Source: Fibrobacter succinogenes
GTDB lineage: Bacteria > Fibrobacterota > Fibrobacteria > Fibrobacterales > Fibrobacteraceae
Assembly: GCA_902771595.1 (NCBI GenBank)
Contig: CACXXH010000028.1
Coordinates: 1 to 64,000 of the forward strand
Direction of reading: 5' to 3'
DNA: 64,000 nt
Numbering within the stretch: position 1 is the stretch's first letter; each line of letters opens with the position of its first letter. A program made the position numbers and the translations under genes. A model generated the notes under the pieces. It worked only from the letters and a program-made list of their open reading frames with translations, was not told the DNA's origin and searched no databases. Positions 8,483 through 17,349 of this stretch are shown here, piece after piece.

Positions 8483-10030
8483 ATGGATGAAAGTATAAAA
8501 GACGAAATACGGGCCCTGCTCAATGATTTGGAGAGCGACCGGATTGAGCGGACAATCTCCACAACGAATACGGATAAGTTTGGTCAAGCCATTTGCGCAT
8601 TTGCCAATGATTTGCCTAATCATCAAATGCCGGGATTTTTGTTCCTAGGCGTGCTTGACAACGGCGAAATTCAAGGTGTTGATGCGACCGATGAACTGCT
8701 GAAAAATGTCGCCGCCATCCGTACAGATGGAAACATCCAGCCGCAGCCGACGATGACCGTTGAAAAGGTAGAGATGGAAGAAGGCGATATCGTGATGGTG
8801 AAAGTTGAACCGTCCCAGTTCCCTCCGGTTCGGTACAAAGGGCGAATCTGGATTCGTACAGGCCCGCGTAGGGGCGTGGCCAACGAAAATGACGAGCATA
8901 TCCTCATGGAAAAAAGGCGCGCCAACGTGAAGTCGTTCGATTCTTCTCCCTGCTTGAATGCGACGATAGATGACTTGGACTTGCGACTTTTCAAGCATTA
9001 TTTTTTACCCAAGGCCATGTCGGATGAAGAACTTGAAGCAGAAAACAAGGCGAATAGCGATGTAAGATACCAGCTGAGCGCTTTCGGTTTTTTTGATGTG
9101 TTGCATAATTGCCCGACTAATGCAGCAATGTTGTTCTTTGCCAAAAATCTGCGGAGATTTATTCCCGGCGCTTATGTTCAATATGTGCGTTTCGCGGGCA
9201 AGGATCGTTCCGGGGACATTTTGACAGAACATGAGTTCAAGGGAAACCTCTGTACGGCTCTGCCAGAACTCGACACATTCATCAAGACGACCATTGCAAA
9301 CCGGCGCCCCATACCTGTCAGCGCGTTGCGCGAAGAATCCGTGGTGGATTACCCCGATTGGGCGACTCGTGAGTTGCTGATGAACGCAATTTGCCATAGG
9401 GATTACACCTCGCATGGCCCCATACAGTTTTACCAGTTTGATGACCGGATCGAAATCATGAACCATGGCGGTTTGTATGGCCGTGCGAACGAAGAAAACT
9501 TCCCGAATGTGAACGATTACCGCAATATCGTGGTTGCCGAGGCAATGAAGGTTCTTGGATTTGTCAACCGTCATAGCCGCGGTGTATTGAGGGTGCAGAA
9601 AGAGCTGGTCGCCAACGAAAACGGGGAGGCAATTTACGATTTTGGTTACCAAACAGCGGTCTTGGTATGCGAAAAAAGGTCACCATTAGGGGACCGAATG
9701 ACTGCTGCTGCAATCGCTAATGGCTATTTGACCGAAAATGACAAAATTCGTTCAAATTCAGCAATTTCGGACGAAAAACCGTCACAAAAAGGGACAAAAA
9801 AAGGGACACGAAAAGGGACAAAAATAAAGGTTCCTGTGTTTCCATCGAAAATTGTAGAGGATGTTTTCGAGGCGTTAAAAATCAATCCGAAGGCAAGGTT
9901 GTCTTGGCTTGCCGATAACCTTGGCGTTAGCGAAAGAACAATCAAGCGAGCTGTAAACGACCTGAAAGAACTCGGCTACATAAATTCCGAGCATTCCAAA
10001 GTAAAAGGCGTTTGGCAGTTGCTGAAATAA
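8483..10030 (+). CDS. AlbA_2 (Schlafen-type) plus histidine-kinase-like ATPase protein with C-terminal HTH
   Basis: About 515 residues from MDESIKDEIRALL; longer in-frame starts up to 8405 fall inside the leader element. The N-terminal AlbA_2 domain (PGFLFLGVLDNGEIQGVD near 45-62) is followed by a GHKL-type ATPase module (ELLMNAICHRDYTSHGPIQ near 298-316) and a C-terminal winged helix (LGVSERTIKRAVNDLKELGY). Such proteins are annotated as transcriptional regulators or ATP-binding proteins and are common in defence and mobile regions; their biochemical role is not settled. A linker of KGTK/KGTR units is encoded by 12-bp tandem repeats. Expression probably starts at leader element A. A paralogue follows leader copy C. 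Confidence 0.85.
   Translation: MDESIKDEIRALLNDLESDRIERTISTTNTDKFGQAICAFANDLPNHQMPGFLFLGVLDNGEIQGVDATDELLKNVAAIRTDGNIQPQPTMTVEKVEMEEGDIVMVKVEPSQFPPVRYKGRIWIRTGPRRGVANENDEHILMEKRRANVKSFDSSPCLNATIDDLDLRLFKHYFLPKAMSDEELEAENKANSDVRYQLSAFGFFDVLHNCPTNAAMLFFAKNLRRFIPGAYVQYVRFAGKDRSGDILTEHEFKGNLCTALPELDTFIKTTIANRRPIPVSALREESVVDYPDWATRELLMNAICHRDYTSHGPIQFYQFDDRIEIMNHGGLYGRANEENFPNVNDYRNIVVAEAMKVLGFVNRHSRGVLRVQKELVANENGEAIYDFGYQTAVLVCEKRSPLGDRMTAAAIANGYLTENDKIRSNSAISDEKPSQKGTKKGTRKGTKIKVPVFPSKIVEDVFEALKINPKARLSWLADNLGVSERTIKRAVNDLKELGYINSEHSKVKGVWQLLK
9788..9823 (+). repeat. 12-bp tandem repeat in the AlbA_2 linker
   Basis: Three units of AAAGGGACAAAA with small changes encode KGTK, KGTR, KGTK. The unit length keeps frame, so slippage would only lengthen or shorten the linker. 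Confidence 0.7.
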
Positions 10031-10057
10031 AAACCATTAACCAAAAGTGAGGAAAAA

Positions 10058-10420
10058 ATGGACTATACATTTACAGAAAAAGAAACCGAAATGATGTTCA
10101 ATTGGGGCTATACCTCCGAAATAGAGCATGGTTTCGAAGCAGAAGAACAAAAATTGTACGATAAGTTGGAACGGATCTTTACTCCGTTGCAAAAAGAGAA
10201 AAGTGAATCTCGTAAGATTGTAGAATTTTTTGAAGAAATATGCGATACATATAAGGGAGTGTCATATTCTTTGCGAATTCCTGGGGGCAATTGTATAAGA
10301 TTCGTTGATATTGATAAGGATCTTTGCTTTGACACGAAGAAAACGAAATACACGGATGTGGTGCTTGAGGTGTCAAAAATGATAAATAAGTTGAAGTTGA
10401 AAAAACGTGAAGGAAAATGA
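10058..10420 (+). CDS. Hypothetical protein, 120 residues
   Basis: Starts MDYTFTEKETEMMFNWGYTSEIE with GTGAGGAAAAA before the ATG, a good ribosome site, 28 bases after the AlbA_2 stop, so it may be its operon partner. It is predicted soluble and acidic at the N-terminus, with a lysine-rich C-terminus (KMINKLKLKKREGK). No domain is recognised. Its stop overlaps by ATGA the start of a small remnant of a Crp/Fnr gene. Its lower GC than the core genes fits the surrounding accessory DNA. Confidence 0.6.
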   Translation: MDYTFTEKETEMMFNWGYTSEIEHGFEAEEQKLYDKLERIFTPLQKEKSESRKIVEFFEEICDTYKGVSYSLRIPGGNCIRFVDIDKDLCFDTKKTKYTDVVLEVSKMINKLKLKKREGK

Positions 10421-10473
10421 AGCGCGGCACCATCAAGCTCCTCAATATCGAAGGGCTGAGGAATATCGGGTAG
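10417..10473 (+). pseudogene. Remnant: last codons of a Crp/Fnr regulator
   Basis: The 18-residue reading MKRGTIKLLNIEGLRNIG ends in TAG and matches the C-terminal KRGSIKLRDIEALRKIR of the intact regulator at 6255-6923 at 11 of 17 positions. Only the tail of the winged helix is present. It marks the scar of a second Crp/Fnr gene whose 5' part was replaced by the preceding accessory genes. Confidence 0.65.
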
Positions 10474-10928
10474 ATTCGAAGTAGAAATCGTCGGGAAATC
10501 TTTTAGAATTGTGCCTTGCCGCACGATTTCCCCCGTCTTTTCTTCATTTTTTTCCATATTATCTCCATTTAGCGACATTCCCGAAAACAGGGTGCCCACG
10601 CACAAAAGGAGGCAGTCTTTTTTATTATATATAAGGGCATAAAACACAAGGAAACTGAAATGAAAATCGAAATCGCGGAAAACATGCTCTATTCCTGGCT
10701 ACGCCATTGCAAATGCTGCCAGATCGTACAAACCAATTTCAAGGCGTCAAGTTTTTGGCCGAAAAACAACGAACAGGAAATGGAGGCTCTGTTTAACCTG
10801 TTCCAGGCCGACGAACGTTTTTCGAATTTCCGCTATACAGGATATCGTGGGCGCCTCCAGACATTCGATTCGCTAATGAAAGACACAGAATGCGACCTGC
10901 TCGCGCTGGCTTTCGATGAAGGTAATTC

Positions 10929-11028
10929 TTACAAACTCTTCCGAATAGTACCGTGCCCTGCCATAATCATCGAAACGGCCTTGTTCCGTACTCTTCAATA
11001 CGGGGTAACGAAGGCGACCGAAGTTGCG
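10929..11028 (-). repeat. Left arm of perfect 100-bp inverted repeat
   Basis: The reverse complement equals 11351-11450 at every base. Read on the minus strand it encodes the same RNFGRLRYPVLKSTEQG segment as the right arm. Confidence 0.95.
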
Positions 11029-11350
11029 GGTTACAATAAAGCTTATCGAGGGTGACGAATTCAACACGGCAATCGTGGAACCCCTCAGCCATGCGATAAG
11101 CAGCATTGCTGACGAAAGTGAGTTGTTTGTGCGTGCCATAAAACTCTGGAGACTGAATGAACATAACGTCGAAAGGCGGAATGCTGGCGCCCATCGCCCA
11201 GCTGCAAATAGGGCACAGGCGCCAGTAGTACAGGCTGCCAACGAATTGAGGGCAGGCTATATCGTCCAGACTAGACTCTTTGAGTTGCTGCGGAGCGGAA
11301 GGCTATCGCAAGAAGAAATTGCAAACCTGCAAGATGCGAGTTACTGCCAC

Positions 11351-11450
11351 CGCAACTTCGGTCGCCTTCGTTACCCCGTATTGAAGAGTACGGAACAAGG
11401 CCGTTTCGATGATTATGGCAGGGCACGGTACTATTCGGAAGAGTTTGTAA
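11351..11450 (+). repeat. Right arm of perfect 100-bp inverted repeat
   Basis: It is in frame with the upstream gene part and is therefore taken as the original. The interval between the arms is 322 bp. Confidence 0.95.
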
Positions 11451-11498
11451 CAAGGATGCTCTGGTGGCTTACTTGGTCGCCCACGATGCGTGATTTAC

Positions 11499-11525
11499 GC
11501 AGAAACCGCTTTTTACGGTTTCTGC
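11499..11525 (+). terminator. Strong hairpin after the broken gene
   Basis: Perfect 10-bp arms GCAGAAACCG and CGGTTTCTGC with a 7-base loop, followed by ATTTATT. The T run is weak, but the position between two gene units fits a terminator. Confidence 0.5.
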
Positions 11526-11624
11526 ATTTATTGACATTTTCTGTCACGTATAAAACCTATATTTCCTCTTGAAGAACCCGGGTCCCCGGTCAGGGCACCC
11601 ACCACCGAAAGGAGGCCGCACACC

Positions 11625-11927
11625 ATGTTCACCGCGATACTCACCTGGATCAAGAGCAAGAAAACCTTCCTGAAGGTCCAGAGCGGCACCGGCGACAACC
11701 TGCTCAAAGAAGACATCCGGGAAGGGTACGTCGATTACTGCCTGTGGTCCACCTTCCGGCCCGACTGCATCGATATCGACGGCGAGCTGAACATGGAATG
11801 CCTGGACAGCGGCATGGTCCTGTTCAGGGAAAACTGCACCCCGCAAGCGGCGCTGGAATCGAGCTACCGGCAAGCCTTCGGCACCGACTTCGACAAGGAC
11901 GACATCGCGGTACTGATGGAAGAATGA
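11625..11927 (+). CDS. Hypothetical protein, 100 residues
   Basis: Starts MFTAILTWIKSKKTFLKVQ with AAAGGAGG before the ATG, the best Shine-Dalgarno in this part. It is rich in aspartate and glutamate, GC-rich unlike its neighbours, and has no membrane segment. It contains DYCLWSTFRPDCIDIDGEL and ends FDKDDIAVLMEE. No family is recognised. A GC-rich stretch with hairpins (11950-12040) follows, which may terminate transcription. Confidence 0.65.
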   Translation: MFTAILTWIKSKKTFLKVQSGTGDNLLKEDIREGYVDYCLWSTFRPDCIDIDGELNMECLDSGMVLFRENCTPQAALESSYRQAFGTDFDKDDIAVLMEE

Positions 11928-12092
11928 CGCCGCCTTTTTACTTGGTGGGAGCGCAGCGATAGGGTCCAGGGCAAGTCTTCCGGACACCCCCTCTGCGGGG
12001 CCTCAGACGCCGGCCCCGCAACGCCCCGCTTGACCGCAGACAATCAATAGAGTATTTTAAATAAAGTCAAACATTCTCCGGAGACCCGCCAA

Positions 12093-12554
12093 ATGCAAGG
12101 TAAACCCTCACACTACTTCGTCATCCGCTCGCCATACGCCCAGCTGGTGCTTACCGGCGTAAAGACATTTGAATGGCGGACAAATGCAAAAATGTTTGCG
12201 AACAAGCGGCTCGCCGTCGCAGTCTCTAAATCCCGCGCCCATGAAGACGACCTGCAAAACGACATCGCCAAGTGGGAAAAACTGTGGAGCAAATTTCTGA
12301 AGAAAGCAACCGCAAAAGACCGCGAAACCGCACTCGAAAAACTCAAGAGAAACCGCGCCATGGCCGAAAAGCTGTTCGGCAAGACAAACGGATGCGGCAT
12401 GATCATCGGCGAAATCGTGACGGGCGACGTCGCCACCTACGACGGACTCCTGGGCATCCCCGTACTGGAATTCAAACTTTGGCTGGAATCCGAGTGGATT
12501 AAGTCTCCTGGCGGTCTCGGTGTACGTCATTTGCCCGACAAGAAACGGAAATAG
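12093..12554 (+). CDS. ASCH-domain-like protein
   Basis: A 153-residue protein. The N-terminal YFVIRSPYAQLVLTGVKTFE followed by WRT resembles the substrate or RNA-binding edge of ASCH/PUA-fold domains (conserved pattern of a basic residue, G, K-T-x-E-x-R). A lysine-rich helical insert (residues 55-100) separates it from the second half, which has GCGMIIGEIVTG, the usual central strand of the fold. ASCH proteins bind RNA or modified nucleosides. It stands alone between a hypothetical gene and a minus-strand operon. The domain call is by pattern only. Confidence 0.65.
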   Translation: MQGKPSHYFVIRSPYAQLVLTGVKTFEWRTNAKMFANKRLAVAVSKSRAHEDDLQNDIAKWEKLWSKFLKKATAKDRETALEKLKRNRAMAEKLFGKTNGCGMIIGEIVTGDVATYDGLLGIPVLEFKLWLESEWIKSPGGLGVRHLPDKKRK

Positions 12555-12650
12555 CGCTTTTACCAGTTTTGGCAATTGCGGATTTTCACAGGAGGAAGAA
12601 GCCCCTTCGCTTAGGAGTTCTCTTCTGAAAACTTGGAAATCAGGTTTGTG

Positions 12651-13301
12651 CTAAGAAATGATGAAAGACAAATACAGTTTGCAACAGATATATACAAATG
12701 CCACTCCGAGAGCAGCCAATCCATACAGTAAGAAGGTTCTTGAATGATCTAACAGACGAATTTTGCGTTCATTAGATAGCGCATTTTTCTTTGCATCGCC
12801 TACCAGTCGCTCTAAGAACATTTCTTTTAAATCTTTAATATCTGTATTTATGTGTTCTTGCGGAATGTCGTATATTTGAGCTGGCAGCATATACGGAAGA
12901 CGATATGCTTGGAACATGCTTAATATGGATAGAACCATATTAAGGAAGGCGAAAGAAAGACAAATAACTAGGGGCACAAAACAAACAAGATCTGCGTGAT
13001 TATGAAGAGCCCATTTCCCGATAACAAAGAACAGGGAAAATGCACCGATGGCAATCGCGGCGTGACCTAGAAGAGAAGAATTTTCAGTGTCTCGCTGTCT
13101 GAGAATATTCTCGAGTTTTCTCTGACCTTGTTCGAAGTAGAAATTGATTTGATCATCACTTAAACCAGCATAACGATCTGTAAAATCTTCCTCATCTAAG
13201 TTTCCATTCTTTATTACGTAGAGAATGTCTTCTTTTTTTATTATGATAAATATTAAGGCAATAATAATTGACAAAAAGAATGTAATAATGAGCGAAATCA
13301 T
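12651..13301 (-). CDS. Hypothetical membrane protein with four predicted membrane segments
   Basis: 216 residues. Membrane segments are near 2-22 (LIITFFLSIIIALIFIII), 82-99, 106-128 and 190-212, with a charged loop of about 55 residues after the first and another of about 50 before the last. The layout (soluble charged region between membrane pairs) is seen in several defence effectors, but no family is recognised. It is the last gene of a short minus-strand operon with two tiny basic proteins. AT-rich base use differs from the core genes. Confidence 0.65.
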   Translation of the reverse strand: MISLIITFFLSIIIALIFIIIKKEDILYVIKNGNLDEEDFTDRYAGLSDDQINFYFEQGQRKLENILRQRDTENSSLLGHAAIAIGAFSLFFVIGKWALHNHADLVCFVPLVICLSFAFLNMVLSILSMFQAYRLPYMLPAQIYDIPQEHINTDIKDLKEMFLERLVGDAKKNALSNERKIRLLDHSRTFLLYGLAALGVAFVYICCKLYLSFIIS

Positions 13302-13371
13302 ATTTATTTTATACCTATTTGCATTAACAAATAATGCATGTATTTGTTAAATGTTTAATTATTCTCTTTAT

Positions 13372-13518
13372 TTATTTTTCTTTATCAAATGGATTTTTAA
13401 ATACACGAATAGCTGACACTAGCAACTTATTCAAGATTCCTCGAACTACTGGACTTGGAGGAAGGTGAGCCTTTTGAGGTCGGTCATTCTTCTTGTTTAA
13501 GTTGCTTTTTTTGGTCAT
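13372..13518 (-). CDS. Small basic protein, 48 residues
   Basis: An ATG at 13518 overlaps the stop of the preceding gene as ATGA, so translation is probably coupled. The sequence MTKKSNLNKKNDRPQKAHLP is followed by a hydrophobic-basic end (VVRGILNKLLVSAIRVFKNP). It is strongly basic and has no recognised domain. It lies between a 69-residue basic protein and the membrane protein, all in one direction. It is supported by the overlap and by tight packing, not by homology. Confidence 0.5.
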   Translation of the reverse strand: MTKKSNLNKKNDRPQKAHLPPSPVVRGILNKLLVSAIRVFKNPFDKEK

Positions 13519-13724
13519 CTCGGCTTGCTCTTAATCCCTTTCTTGGCAGTGGGCTTTGGTGAAGGTCGGTCGCCTTTTGGGGGAACACTTTTCGAGCAGC
13601 AAGCAGAAGACTTGGACGCCTTCATGCTTGTAATGCGCTTCTTGTGGACGGTCTTGCCTGCATTACGACCGCGGACAACAGTCCCGGATCCCAAATGCCC
13701 TTTTGTTTTGACGTCATCAGCCAT
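13515..13724 (-). CDS. Small basic protein, 69 residues
   Basis: MADDVKTKGHLGSGTVVRGR starts a lysine- and arginine-rich protein ending KPTAKKGIKSKPR. It contains ACCSKS, the only two cysteines. No domain is recognised; the composition suggests nucleic-acid or membrane-surface binding (inference). It is the first gene of a three-gene minus-strand operon (69, 48 and 216 residues). The start lacks a strong ribosome site. Confidence 0.5.
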   Translation of the reverse strand: MADDVKTKGHLGSGTVVRGRNAGKTVHKKRITSMKASKSSACCSKSVPPKGDRPSPKPTAKKGIKSKPR

Positions 13725-13971
13725 ATCTGCTAAAATAAGAAAAAATGAAGTTTATGTCAAGTAAACTAAAGCAATTTGTTTGTGATTGCTTATTTAATTT
13801 GTCTTTTTTTTGCAAAAATTAAAGGAAATGGGTGGGACGATTCATTTTTTCAAGTAATTTATGGTAGTGACTGTAACCTCAAGTATGATGAAGGGCGATT
13901 CCAACCCTCGGTCTTAGGTTGGATGATGATATTGATTTAGGAAGGGGATTTGGGGATATAAATCATGGTGT

Positions 13972-16900
13972 TTGTCGTTAAGAATAGGGAAAAAAAGATT
14001 TATATTCATAGCCATGACCATCTTGATTGTTCTTGTTATTGCTTTTTTCTTGTTTTTAGCGTTTCTCCGAATAAAACATCGCAAGAAACTCGAAAAAGAA
14101 CTTGATGAGAAAATTCAAGATTTACAAAAACAGGTTTCCGAATTTGCAAGTGAATTCAAAAATCTGCCAACCCACTATGTTGACAAAGAGGAAGAAAACG
14201 CATTCCTTGTAAAATGGCAAAGCCTATATACGGATGTTTCAAGATATTGTCATTTAAAAAAACTTAATGACAATATTGATTCTCGTAAGTTTTTAACGGA
14301 TTTCAGGAATATTCATAGGCTGATTTCTGCTTCAAATGCGGAAATCAGAAGACTAGAATCAATAAAAAAACTATTCCCTTATGTAAAGTCTTTTTTTGAA
14401 GAAATTTCGGAACTAGTCAAACAGTATGTTCCGGCTCCTGAAGAAGAAAGTTTTATTCAAAAATGGCAAAGTATTTCTAAAGAAATCATAAATGTAGAAG
14501 TTCATTCGAATGAAGAAGAATATGAACTTTTCAACCGGTTTAAAGTTTTTTACGGTTCAATTCGTGGTTACATCCAAAAATCGAATGCAGAAATCAAGAG
14601 ACGGGAATCAATCCAAAAGCAACTGCCGCAAGTGCTTGCATTCTTTGAAGAACTTACGGAATTAAATAAACAATATATTTCACATTTTGATGAAATTCGT
14701 TTTTCGCAAAAATGGGAAACCATTTCCAAAGATGTTGCGAAGGTTGATGTGCGCTCAAGCGACGATGAATATGAAAAGTTTACTAGTCTAAAAAGGATTT
14801 GGAATTCTTTTCACGATTATGTTCAAAAGTCAAATGCAACTTTCATCCAAAATGAATTTGAAAGATGCGACAAACTTCTTTCGGATATAGACGGGAAATC
14901 TCTGGATACTCAACAGCGTACGGCCGTCATTAATGATGAAGACAGAATTCTCGTGCTAGCTGGAGCGGGGAGTGGAAAGACTCTAACGATTGCAGCAAAA
15001 GTGAAATATCTTTGCGAAGAAAAATCCATCAGCCCTAACGAAATTCTCCTTATTTCGTTTACAAAGATATCTGCTCAAGAAATGACAGATAGAATACGGG
15101 ACAAGTTAGGGATTGAAATCGAAGCAAAGACATTCCACAAGCTCGGTCTGGATATAATTTCGCATGCGGATGGCGCTCGCCCTGAAGTATCCGATGAATC
15201 TGGGTTAAACACCTTTATCCACGATTTCTTCGAAAAAGAATTAATCAACTATCCTGATTTGATTAGGGCATTGACGGAATATTTCGCCTATTATCTTGAA
15301 ATACCTGAAGACATCGAAAATTATAATTCACTGGGTGAATTATACCAGGAAGAGAAAAATGCGGATCTGGAGACAATCAAATCCAAGTATGAGCAAGAAA
15401 AATATATTCGCGATAATGGCGCCGACAAGGCAAAAGCGCTCACTACGCTAAATAACGAGAGGGTTAAAAGTCTCGAGGAAACAAAGATTGCAAATTTCCT
15501 TTTCTTGAACGGAATAAAATACGAGTACGAAAGAGCGTACCCTTTCGAGACTGGCGATCCTCAGCGAAAAACATACCGGCCTGATTTTTATCTTAGTGAT
15601 TATAACATTTATTTAGAACATTTTGGCGTCAATAAAGATATGTCTGCCCCGTGGTTATCGTTCATAGAAGAGGAAAAGTATATAGAAGGAATACGTTGGA
15701 AGCGCGAACTTCATGAAAAAAATGGAACAAAACTAATTGAGACGTATTCGTATTACAATTCCGAAGGAATTCTTTTAAAGAAGCTTAGAGAAATCTTGAT
15801 AGCGCATAATGTTGAATTCAAGCCCCGTGATTTCACGGATATTTTCAACACCGTTTACAAGAGCAAAAGCAATAAGTATTTAGCGGAATTCATAAAACTC
15901 TGTTGCACATTCATTACGCTGTTCAAATCGAATAACTACAGAATTGATGATGTGGAGGTTCTTCGCCAGAATTTTGCACAGAATGAACGGAATCCATTTT
16001 TGCTCGAAAGGACAAATTTGTTTCTTGACATAATCAAGGTACTTTTGACGGGATATCAAGCACATTTGTTGTCTAAAAATTCGATTGACTTCTCCGACAT
16101 GATTAACAATGCGGCCGATAGGGTCCAAGCCGGATGCAGGATTCCGAATTATAGATACATCATTGTTGATGAGTATCAAGATATCTCTAAATCAAGATTT
16201 AATTTGTTGAAGAGTGTTGCTGAACGCACGGGTGCCAAACTATTCTGCGTTGGCGATGACTGGCAATCTATTTACAGATTTGCGGGGAGCGATATTTCCC
16301 TATTTACCGACTTTGAAAAGTATTTTGGATATACAGAAGTTCTCAGAATAGAAAAAACGTATCGAAATTCACAGCAGCTCATAAATGAAGCCTCCCGATT
16401 TGTTTTGATGAACCCACTTCAATTGAAAAAAGAATTGAAGTCAGACAAGTCGTTGGATTATCCTCTTGTGTTTTGGGGATACGAGAAAGACCCTAGTCAG
16501 GCTCTAAACAAGGCGATAAAGAAGATTGTTTCTGAATTTGGAACGGATTCGTCCATTTTGCTTTTGGGTAGAACAAATTATGACAAGGAGATTCTTGAAG
16601 ATTCTGGTCTATTCAGGATTTCGCAAAAAAACAAAAAGGAAAAGCTGACATACATTCCTCTTCCTGAATTGAATATTGAATTTCTTTCCGTTCACAAATC
16701 GAAGGGATTGGAAGGGGACAATGTAATCATATTGAATTTTAAAAACGATAAGTTGGGCTTTCCGAACCAAATTGAAGATGACAAAATCTTGAATCTCGTC
16801 TTGACAAATGCGGAAGACTACAAGTTTGCGGAAGAACGCCGACTTTTCTATGTGGCGATAACTCGAACAAGGAACAGGACATTCATTTTGACCGATAATA

Positions 16901-17232
16901 ATAGTCCCTCGCTATTTTTTAAGGAGTTTTCGGAATCGCTGTCGGTGTGTTATGCTGCCATAAAGAAAAATTCTGAATCGCAGTCTCTTTGCCCACGATG
17001 CAAGACGGGAACTTTACTGAAGGTCAATCATGAAGGGAGTTCCTTTGTCGGGTGTTCAAACTTCCCTAGATGTCGTTTTACTTTGCGAGATCAAAGTGTT
17101 TTACTGAATCCGAAAAGATGCCCGAGATGTGGCGGCTTCCAGATAAAGCGAAAGAGCGCAAGTGGCTATTGGTTTATAGGCTGTACGAACTATCCGTTAT
17201 GCGAGTTTACGGAAAGGTTCACATATAATTAG
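13972..17232 (+). CDS. Membrane-anchored UvrD/helicase IV-like DNA helicase with N-terminal repeats and two zinc ribbons
   Basis: 1086 residues from a TTG at 13972; an ATG at 14014 is an alternative that keeps the membrane segment. Order: a hydrophobic anchor (about 10-32), three helical repeats of about 83 residues (SFFEEISELVKQYV and similar, each ending KSNAEI or SNAT), a UvrD-type helicase core with Walker A LAGAGSGKT (about 327-335) and DEYQDIS (about 733), an insert near 536 with RPDFYL...YLEHFG that resembles a PD-(D/E)XK nuclease, and two C-terminal four-cysteine ribbons (CPRCKTG...C; CPRCGG...C). It lies next to the AIPR gene in an AT-rich defence region. A role in foreign DNA processing is an inference. 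Confidence 0.85.
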   Translation: MSLRIGKKRFIFIAMTILIVLVIAFFLFLAFLRIKHRKKLEKELDEKIQDLQKQVSEFASEFKNLPTHYVDKEEENAFLVKWQSLYTDVSRYCHLKKLNDNIDSRKFLTDFRNIHRLISASNAEIRRLESIKKLFPYVKSFFEEISELVKQYVPAPEEESFIQKWQSISKEIINVEVHSNEEEYELFNRFKVFYGSIRGYIQKSNAEIKRRESIQKQLPQVLAFFEELTELNKQYISHFDEIRFSQKWETISKDVAKVDVRSSDDEYEKFTSLKRIWNSFHDYVQKSNATFIQNEFERCDKLLSDIDGKSLDTQQRTAVINDEDRILVLAGAGSGKTLTIAAKVKYLCEEKSISPNEILLISFTKISAQEMTDRIRDKLGIEIEAKTFHKLGLDIISHADGARPEVSDESGLNTFIHDFFEKELINYPDLIRALTEYFAYYLEIPEDIENYNSLGELYQEEKNADLETIKSKYEQEKYIRDNGADKAKALTTLNNERVKSLEETKIANFLFLNGIKYEYERAYPFETGDPQRKTYRPDFYLSDYNIYLEHFGVNKDMSAPWLSFIEEEKYIEGIRWKRELHEKNGTKLIETYSYYNSEGILLKKLREILIAHNVEFKPRDFTDIFNTVYKSKSNKYLAEFIKLCCTFITLFKSNNYRIDDVEVLRQNFAQNERNPFLLERTNLFLDIIKVLLTGYQAHLLSKNSIDFSDMINNAADRVQAGCRIPNYRYIIVDEYQDISKSRFNLLKSVAERTGAKLFCVGDDWQSIYRFAGSDISLFTDFEKYFGYTEVLRIEKTYRNSQQLINEASRFVLMNPLQLKKELKSDKSLDYPLVFWGYEKDPSQALNKAIKKIVSEFGTDSSILLLGRTNYDKEILEDSGLFRISQKNKKEKLTYIPLPELNIEFLSVHKSKGLEGDNVIILNFKNDKLGFPNQIEDDKILNLVLTNAEDYKFAEERRLFYVAITRTRNRTFILTDNNSPSLFFKEFSESLSVCYAAIKKNSESQSLCPRCKTGTLLKVNHEGSSFVGCSNFPRCRFTLRDQSVLLNPKRCPRCGGFQIKRKSASGYWFIGCTNYPLCEFTERFTYN

Positions 17233-17349
17233 GTTTCTTATTTTTTTTGCACAGGAAAGGGCATTCTGAACACACTTTTCATTAAATTTGGAAAATTTGG
17301 CATTTAAAATGTGACATATTAATGGAATCCATTCACAAACGGAGTACTC

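Larger units (their letters stand above)
10660..11450 (+). pseudogene. Hypothetical nuclease-region-type gene broken by a 100-bp inverted copy of its own 3' part
   Basis: The frame from 10660 (MKIEIAENMLYSWLRH) ends early after crossing a 100-bp segment (10929-11028) that is the perfect reverse complement of 11351-11450. If this segment is removed, the frame joins exactly: FDEGNSVTIKLIEGDEFN, continuing to NFGRLRYPVLKSTEQGRF. I recall relatives annotated only as hypothetical proteins, with opening ENLxxSWLRHxKxCQxVQ and ending in a small winged-helix-like part; they seem longer in the centre, so a central block may also be lost. No function is assigned. GGAAAC precedes the ATG. The frame runs past the right arm to 11572 without a recognisable C-terminus. 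Confidence 0.6.

Noticed and set aside
10474-10659. Minus-strand frame starting MEKNEEKTGEIVRQG near 10555 with GGAG before its ATG
   Set aside because: It runs through the Crp remnant and the 3' part of the gene at 10058 on the other strand and resembles nothing; kept only as a possibility.
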